Of a stretch of DNA of 38,328 nucleotides, positions 32,469-38,328 are shown one piece after another (the first letter of the stretch is position 1; each line of letters begins with the position of its first letter). The DNA lies in NCBI GenBank assembly GCA_964431655.1, contig CAYSKJ010000010.1, positions 1 through 38,328 of the forward strand, given 5' to 3'. The notes below the pieces were generated by a model. The model saw only the letters and a list, made by a program, of their open reading frames with translations. It was not told the origin of the DNA and ran no database searches. The DNA comes from CAYMEV01 sp964431655 [NCBI: uncultured bacterium] (lineage in GTDB: Bacteria > CAYMEV01). Made by a program: the position numbers and the translations under genes.

Positions 32469-32639
32469 CTAATCATCAGGCTCCAGTCTTGCGAAAAATT
32501 CCTTCGGGGAACAGCAAATGGGGCAGGTATAGGCTATGTCCAGGTCCTCAAAGGGTGTGTCAGGCTTAATATTATTATCTTCATCACCGATTTTCGGGTC
32601 ATAAATATAGTGGCAGATTTTGCATTCCCACTTTTCCAT
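32469..32639 (-). CDS. Rubredoxin
   Basis: A 56-residue iron protein starting MEKWECKICHYIYDP. The iron site is made by CxxC (CKIC) and CPIC; the second loop is CPICCSPKEFF, where most rubredoxins have CPxCGxxK. It carries single electrons in anaerobic metabolism and oxygen or peroxide detoxification. I chose the ATG at 32639, which has a GGAGGGG ribosome binding site; the frame extends to 32654 but without one. A 10-base inverted repeat covers that ribosome binding site. It is convergent with murA and divergent from ftsH. No reductase or rubrerythrin gene is in the window. Confidence 0.92.
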   Translation of the reverse strand: MEKWECKICHYIYDPKIGDEDNNIKPDTPFEDLDIAYTCPICCSPKEFFARLEPDD

Positions 32640-32643
32640 GTAT

Positions 32644-32690
32644 TTCCCCTCCAAGCATTTTATGTTTATTATATAATATATGGAGGGGAA
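32644..32690. promoter_or_regulatory. Inverted repeat over the rubredoxin promoter and ribosome binding site
   Basis: TTCCCCTCCA (32644-32653) and TGGAGGGGAA (32681-32690) are exact complements 27 bases apart. One arm contains the rubredoxin ribosome binding site. The other lies in the spacer of its predicted promoter. If transcription starts upstream of it, the arm could base-pair and hide the ribosome binding site. If not, the pair may be a two-site operator. Confidence 0.5.
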
Positions 32691-32697
32691 TTATCAA
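32668..32697 (-). promoter_or_regulatory. Sigma-70-like promoter of the rubredoxin gene
   Basis: On the minus strand TTGATA (32697-32692) and TATAAT (32673-32668) are separated by 18 bases and lie 29 bases before the start codon. The -10 box is a perfect match. Confidence 0.6.
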
Positions 32698-32789
32698 GCA
32701 TTTTTAAACATTTTTGCAGTTATTCCATATATAGAATCATATGATATTTGTGGTTTTTATTTGTATAACCGCGAAAAATATATTATGCT

Positions 32790-32821
32790 CTCATGTCACG
32801 CCAAAAAACCGGTAACATGAG
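32790..32821 (+). other. Hairpin ahead of ftsH
   Basis: CTCATGT (32790-32796) pairs with ACATGAG (32815-32821) around an 18-base loop, just before the ftsH start. It could be an operator or a message leader structure. Nothing decides which. Confidence 0.3.
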
Positions 32822-32838
32822 CAAATGGAGCAAAATTA

Positions 32839-34653
32839 ATGGACAGTAAGACAAAAAAGATACTGATAGGGATAGTCATTTTCCTTGCGGTAATGTGGAT
32901 GATCCAGGCTTTCCTCTCGGAGGCCGTGGTTATAGACCTGCCCTATTCGGAATTCAAGGAAAATATCAGGAACAACAGGATAACCGAAGTAATCCTTACT
33001 GATACCCACATTATTGGCAAAGGTGCCGATAGAAAAGAATATAAAAGTATAAGGGTGGAAGATAATGAACTGGTTGGCCTTCTTGAGGAGAAAAAGATAA
33101 AATATGAAGGCAGGATTGAGGATAACTGGCTGAGAACCTTCTTTTTAAGCTGGATAATACCCATTGCCCTTCTTGTCATTATATGGAACATTCTGTTTAA
33201 GAAGATGTCGCCCAATTCCAAGATGATGAGCTTCGGTAAAAGCAAGGTTAAAGCCTATGTTGAGGAAGATGTGAGGGTCACCTTCTCTGATGTGGCAGGG
33301 CAGGTGGAGCCCAAGGAAGAGCTCTGCGAGGTTATATCCTTCCTTAAAAAGCCGGAGAAATTTACCCGGATAGGGGGAAGGATGCCAAAAGGCATATTGC
33401 TTGTCGGGCCCCCCGGCACGGGTAAAACATTGCTGGCAAAAGCAGTGGCCGGAGAATCCCAGGTCCCGTTTTTCAGCCTTTCGGGCTCTGAGTTTGTGGA
33501 GCTTTTTGTGGGTATGGGGGCTCAGAGGGTAAGGGATCTTTTTGCCCAGGCAAAAGAAAAAGCCCCCTGCATCATATTCATTGATGAGCTGGATGCCATA
33601 GGGAAGACCCGGGGCCATTCCCTGTCAGGCAGCAATGACGAGAGGGAGCAGACCTTAAACCAGCTTCTGGCAGAGATGGACGGATTTGATACCAAGGCCG
33701 GCATTATCATAATTGCCGCCACCAACAGGCCGGAGATACTTGACAAGGCTCTCCTGAGGGCCGGGCGGTTTGACCGGAACATCCTTGTTGACCGTCCTGA
33801 TTTAAAAGACCGGGAGGAGATACTCAAGCTTCACATAAAGAATATAAAGATAGCAGAGGATGTTGATATTAATACCATAGCCAAGCGGACCCCTGGCTTT
33901 GTGGGCGCTGACATAGCAAACCTTGTCAATGAGGCAGCCCTTCTTGCTGTCCGGAGGGGAAAGGAAGAGGTTACAACCCAGGAGTTTGAGATGGCGATAG
34001 ACAGGATTATTGCAGGTCTCGAGCGTAAAAACAGGATTATAACCCCCAAAGAAAAGAAAATAATAGCCTATCATGAATCAGGCCATGCCATTGCCGGGTA
34101 TTTCAGCCAGGAGGGCGAGACCATCCACAAAATATCCATAGTCCCGAGGGGGCTTGGAGCTCTTGGGTTTACCATGCAGGTGCCCATTGAGGACAGGTTC
34201 CTTTATACGAAAAAAGAGCTTTTTGACAAGATTGATACCCTTCTGGGAGGAAGGGCAGCTGAGGAGGTAATCTTCGACCAGGTATCTACAGGCGCTCAGA
34301 ACGATCTTGAAAGGGCGACAGAAATTGCATTCAAGATGATTACAGAATATGGCATGAGCCAGAAACTGGGTCCCATTGCCATATACAGAAAGCGCCTGCA
34401 GTACCTTGACAATGAGATGGGCTACCAGAGCAGGATGGAAACCTCTGAACAGACTGCCCAGATAATAGATGAAGAGGTCAAGAGCATAATAAATTCCGCC
34501 ATGATAAGAGCAAAGCAGATACTTACGGATAAGAAGCCTTTACTGGAAGCCCTGGCGGCCAGGCTCCTTGAGAAGGAAGTTATCGAGGCCGAGGAGTTCA
34601 TGTCCATTATCAGGGATAATATGCCCCAGGAGGAAAAACCCGGGGTTCAATAA
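32839..34653 (+). CDS. ftsH: ATP-dependent zinc metalloprotease FtsH
   Basis: A 604-residue membrane-anchored AAA+ protease that degrades damaged membrane proteins and some regulators. Two membrane helices (about 7-25 and 102-120) flank a periplasmic domain. The AAA domain has Walker A GPPGTGKT (190-197), Walker B IIFIDE (245-250) and the second region of homology [19 protein letters not shown]. The protease zinc site is HESGH (412-416), with a third ligand in LGGRAAEEV (usual HEAGH; Ser is allowed). The C-terminus is slightly shorter than in E. coli. It is divergent from the rubredoxin gene and followed by the convergent pfk gene, 1 base away. Confidence 0.97.
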   Translation: MDSKTKKILIGIVIFLAVMWMIQAFLSEAVVIDLPYSEFKENIRNNRITEVILTDTHIIGKGADRKEYKSIRVEDNELVGLLEEKKIKYEGRIEDNWLRTFFLSWIIPIALLVIIWNILFKKMSPNSKMMSFGKSKVKAYVEEDVRVTFSDVAGQVEPKEELCEVISFLKKPEKFTRIGGRMPKGILLVGPPGTGKTLLAKAVAGESQVPFFSLSGSEFVELFVGMGAQRVRDLFAQAKEKAPCIIFIDELDAIGKTRGHSLSGSNDEREQTLNQLLAEMDGFDTKAGIIIIAATNRPEILDKALLRAGRFDRNILVDRPDLKDREEILKLHIKNIKIAEDVDINTIAKRTPGFVGADIANLVNEAALLAVRRGKEEVTTQEFEMAIDRIIAGLERKNRIITPKEKKIIAYHESGHAIAGYFSQEGETIHKISIVPRGLGALGFTMQVPIEDRFLYTKKELFDKIDTLLGGRAAEEVIFDQVSTGAQNDLERATEIAFKMITEYGMSQKLGPIAIYRKRLQYLDNEMGYQSRMETSEQTAQIIDEEVKSIINSAMIRAKQILTDKKPLLEALAARLLEKEVIEAEEFMSIIRDNMPQEEKPGVQ

Positions 34654-34654
34654 A

Positions 34655-35971
34655 TCAGCTTTTATTCTTCATATTCAGAGGCTGTCCTGTGGCTTCAATG
34701 ACGCTGAGCCAGAGGCTTCCCCGGGGATCCACGGTTTTTCTCCTGCTTATTGCAAGCCTTAAGGGGACGTGGGTAAGAATTGTATTCCACATTCCAACCA
34801 CCATTGAAGTCTTCCCGGCCATCCCTGCATGAACAGCCGCCCTCGCAAGATCGGCGCAGAAGATGCTGTCTGAAGGGGTTGCAGGCAGACTGCGTATCAG
34901 GTAGCTCGGGTCGAAGTATTTTATTGTCATTTCAATGCCTGCTGATTTGAAGTGCTGGATTATTTCATTATAGAGGTGCTTGCCGATGTCAAAGAGCTTT
35001 ATATTGCCGGAAGCATCCCTTTCGCCCCTGTCAATGAAGAATTCCTGCCCCGCACCCTCAGCAACAACAATTACGGCGTGTTCCCTTGCCTTAAGTCTGT
35101 TTTCCAAATGTCTGAGCAGGCCGTTTTCTCCCTTCAGGTCAAATGGCACTTCGGGAATAAGTACATAATTGGCATCATTGTGGGCCAGGGCAGCGCTTGC
35201 GGCAATATATCCGGAGTGTCTTCCCATGAGCTTGACCAGCCCAATGCCGTTGAAAGCGCCCCTGGCTTCCACATGGGCTCCGCTTATACTGGTTACAGCA
35301 AGGCTGAAAGCCGTTTCATAGCCGAAGGTTTTTTCAATATAGGAGATGTCATTGTCAATGGTTTTGGGTATGCTTATCACGGAAACAGGGTACTGGTTTT
35401 TTTCTATCAGGTCTGCAAGTTCCAGGCTTGCCCTGAGCGTACCGTCGCCTCCAATAGTGAAAAGAATGTCTATATCGAGTTCAAGGAGCCGGTTAAGTAT
35501 AATTTCAGGTTCTACATAACCCCTGGATGAGCCAAGAATGGTACCTCCTTCAGTATGTATCTTCTCGACTATCTGTGGGTCAAGGAGAAGAGGCTTCAGC
35601 TGGGTTTCCTTGAGGAACCCTTGAAAGCCGTAACGTATTCCGTATATCTTTGTGACATTATAGCGGTAATACAGCTGCATTACCAGCGCTCTGATAACAT
35701 CGTTCAGGCCCGGGCTTAATCCCCCGGAGGTAAGGATTGCAACCCTCGTGCCGGCAGGATTGAAGAAAATATTTTTTCTTGGGCCCGCCTTTTCGAAACT
35801 AGGCGGTATAATGCCATCCCTGCTGCATTTTAAGAAATTTTCAAGGCTTGCATCAAGCAGGACTCTTTCTTCATCGGTATGGAAGGTAAAGCCCATGTCT
35901 TCATATACCAGGAGAGGAGAGTCAAAGCCCGGGGTTCCCAGTGAATTTATAATAAACTCAGAATTGTTCAT
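34655..35971 (-). CDS. pfk: 6-phosphofructokinase, plant/Borrelia type
   Basis: A 438-residue glycolytic enzyme that phosphorylates fructose 6-phosphate. It has a long N-terminal extension and the GGLSPGLNDVIR motif of the plant and spirochaete group. Phosphoryl-donor residues are GGDGT (Gly177) and PKTIDND (Lys203). In this subgroup a Gly at the first site points to ATP, while Asp there means pyrophosphate; the Lys at the second site is shared with both. ATP is therefore the more likely donor. It begins 1 base after the DHH gene's stop and is co-transcribed with it. It ends 1 base from the ftsH stop, on the opposite strand. Confidence 0.92.
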   Translation of the reverse strand: MNNSEFIINSLGTPGFDSPLLVYEDMGFTFHTDEERVLLDASLENFLKCSRDGIIPPSFEKAGPRKNIFFNPAGTRVAILTSGGLSPGLNDVIRALVMQLYYRYNVTKIYGIRYGFQGFLKETQLKPLLLDPQIVEKIHTEGGTILGSSRGYVEPEIILNRLLELDIDILFTIGGDGTLRASLELADLIEKNQYPVSVISIPKTIDNDISYIEKTFGYETAFSLAVTSISGAHVEARGAFNGIGLVKLMGRHSGYIAASAALAHNDANYVLIPEVPFDLKGENGLLRHLENRLKAREHAVIVVAEGAGQEFFIDRGERDASGNIKLFDIGKHLYNEIIQHFKSAGIEMTIKYFDPSYLIRSLPATPSDSIFCADLARAAVHAGMAGKTSMVVGMWNTILTHVPLRLAISRRKTVDPRGSLWLSVIEATGQPLNMKNKS

Positions 35972-35972
35972 T

Positions 35973-37046
35973 TTAATTTTCTACTCCTATTTTTTCAGAC
36001 AGCTTTTGAATCACGATAGCATTGTACAGCTCCCATTTTTTGTCCGAGAGTTCCTTGGAAATCTCACCGGAGAGGAAACCCAGTGGGATTTCAAAAGCCC
36101 CTGCCTGTCTCTTTCCGCCTCCGTAAAAGCCCCCCTTTTCATCTTTACCGAAGGTATCTTTAAGAAAATTATCAGGCTCCAGGGTTATATTGTTTGTCCG
36201 CATACTGCCGGTCAGCAGCTCCCGGGTTTTTTCGTCAACCAGAATGCCGTATACTATGGATGTATGTATATTTTCCTCGGTAAGAAGAAAATCAGCGGCC
36301 ATGGGTATGGCATCCCTGTCCTCATATCTCAGGAAGCCTATTCCCGATACGGAGAAACTGTTTTTTATCAGCCTGTTCTCAAGGGCGCGGGAGATTATAT
36401 TCATGGCCTTATGGCTTTTTCTCTGGTTTGAAATGGTAAGAAGGGTATCCCGGCTGTAAAATTCGCTGAGGTAAACAGCAGCGAGATAGTCATCCCTGGA
36501 TGCTGTAATAAGAGATTCCGTCTCGGTCCGTATGCCGTGCATCAGGGATGTGGCCAGAGCTTTTGTTTCCGGCTCCTTAGCATTGAAATGGTAAGCTCCG
36601 AGCTGTATAAGCTGGGTGTATATGGTGGCAGTGGCACCGATCGGAATAATATATTCAAGCTCAGCCTTCAGAAGGTCCTGCTTATCGTGGTGGTCAATTA
36701 TGAGCAGGGGCTTAATGCCGGCATCCAGAAATAACCTGGTGAGAGATGATGTAGTGCCCTGATTGTCCAGGAAAACGCAGTGTTTGTATTGCTTTATATC
36801 CATGTCCGGCTGGTATTTTATAAGCTCGATTTCCAGCAGGGTAATCAGGGCTTTGTTTTCCTGGTGGCTCACAGTTCCATCATAGATAATATCGCATTGT
36901 ATGCCGTAAGCCCGGGATATTGCCTTATGGCAGAATGCGCAGGATATAGCGTCGGGATCAGGATAATTCTGTATAATTACAGCATGTTTTTCATTCCTGT
37001 GGTCATCGAGTAGCTTTGAGAAAGAATGGAAAAAATCTTTTTGCAT
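35973..37046 (-). CDS. DHH/DHHA1 family phosphoesterase
   Basis: A 357-residue manganese-dependent phosphoesterase. The first metal site is NYPDPDAI (DxD, about residues 28-35), the DHH motif is IIDHHD (about 118), and the DHHA1 domain has GGGKRQAGAFEIPLGF. Related enzymes (NrnA, RecJ-like) cleave nanoRNA, cyclic-di-AMP or pAp. DHHA1 usually has GGGGHxxAAG; here it is GGGKRQAGAF, a variant that may change the substrate. It precedes pfk by 1 base and probably shares its message. No membrane or sensor domain is present. The exact substrate is unknown. Confidence 0.85.
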   Translation of the reverse strand: MQKDFFHSFSKLLDDHRNEKHAVIIQNYPDPDAISCAFCHKAISRAYGIQCDIIYDGTVSHQENKALITLLEIELIKYQPDMDIKQYKHCVFLDNQGTTSSLTRLFLDAGIKPLLIIDHHDKQDLLKAELEYIIPIGATATIYTQLIQLGAYHFNAKEPETKALATSLMHGIRTETESLITASRDDYLAAVYLSEFYSRDTLLTISNQRKSHKAMNIISRALENRLIKNSFSVSGIGFLRYEDRDAIPMAADFLLTEENIHTSIVYGILVDEKTRELLTGSMRTNNITLEPDNFLKDTFGKDEKGGFYGGGKRQAGAFEIPLGFLSGEISKELSDKKWELYNAIVIQKLSEKIGVEN

Positions 37047-37219
37047 AGGGCACCTCGAGTGATATCTTTTGCTAATTATACTACAAAAAGATTAGATTTT
37101 AAAATAGAAAAGGGCAAAATTGTTGCCGGCAGGGTTAAAGCAGACTAAATACAATAATAACCCTCAAAGAAGCCCTTATCCCCCCGGGAAGACATGCCGC
37201 AACAACCCTGCCCTGCTTT

Positions 37220-38328
<1,109 letters not shown>

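Overview
The window looks like a chromosomal segment of a diderm, probably anaerobic bacterium. A BamD-like lipoprotein, an outer-membrane barrel candidate and a type IV pilin-like secreted protein indicate an outer membrane; rubredoxin and a FixC/FixX pair suggest low-oxygen metabolism. Spirochaetota is my best guess, at low to moderate confidence. It rests on a plant/Borrelia-type 6-phosphofructokinase, an archaeal/eukaryotic-type ProRS and a MurA with Asp in place of the catalytic Cys. No rRNA, tRNA, CRISPR array or complete insertion sequence was recognised.

Layout. Positions 1-3363 (minus strand) hold an acyl-chain synthesis operon transcribed acpP > crotonase > fabH > fabF > the start of a Rossmann-fold dehydrogenase. 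After a 642-base AT-rich gap, 4006-7486 (plus) holds a plasmid-style cassette: a ParA with an N-terminal helix-turn-helix, a ParB, a 194-base gap, then an RPA-type replication initiator whose C-terminus is a DnaA domain I. The gene order matches alphaproteobacterial repABC. Next come a metallophosphoesterase and a DUF1573 protein with an in-frame UGA exactly where the family has the first Cys of its CGC motif (candidate selenoprotein). Then follow an unknown gene, HU, two divergent CDP-alcohol phosphatidyltransferases, a B12-type radical SAM protein and a BamD-like lipoprotein.

From 14124 to 16067 (minus) lies a second, chromosomal-type module: soj/parA, spo0J/parB and a bactofilin, with a parS-like palindrome just upstream of parA. 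Because such loci usually sit near oriC, the plasmid-type initiator may lie close to the chromosomal origin. After that come L-asparaginase, a vWA-TM-FHA protein, FixC/FixX, D-aminoacyl-tRNA deacylase, a soluble histidine kinase and a lipoprotein. A DUF4900/PilX-like secreted protein follows, flanked by two related small single-pass membrane proteins.

The right part is mostly housekeeping: ProRS, a Nudix hydrolase, a tandem ACT protein, two Hsp20 genes under a near-consensus sigma-70 promoter, a barrel protein, MurA, rubredoxin, FtsH, Pfk, a DHH phosphoesterase and a glutamate dehydrogenase cut by the window end.

The three signals most worth following are the RepABC-like cassette with its RPA-DnaA_N fusion, the UGA-containing DUF1573 gene, and the paired small membrane proteins around the pilin-like gene.
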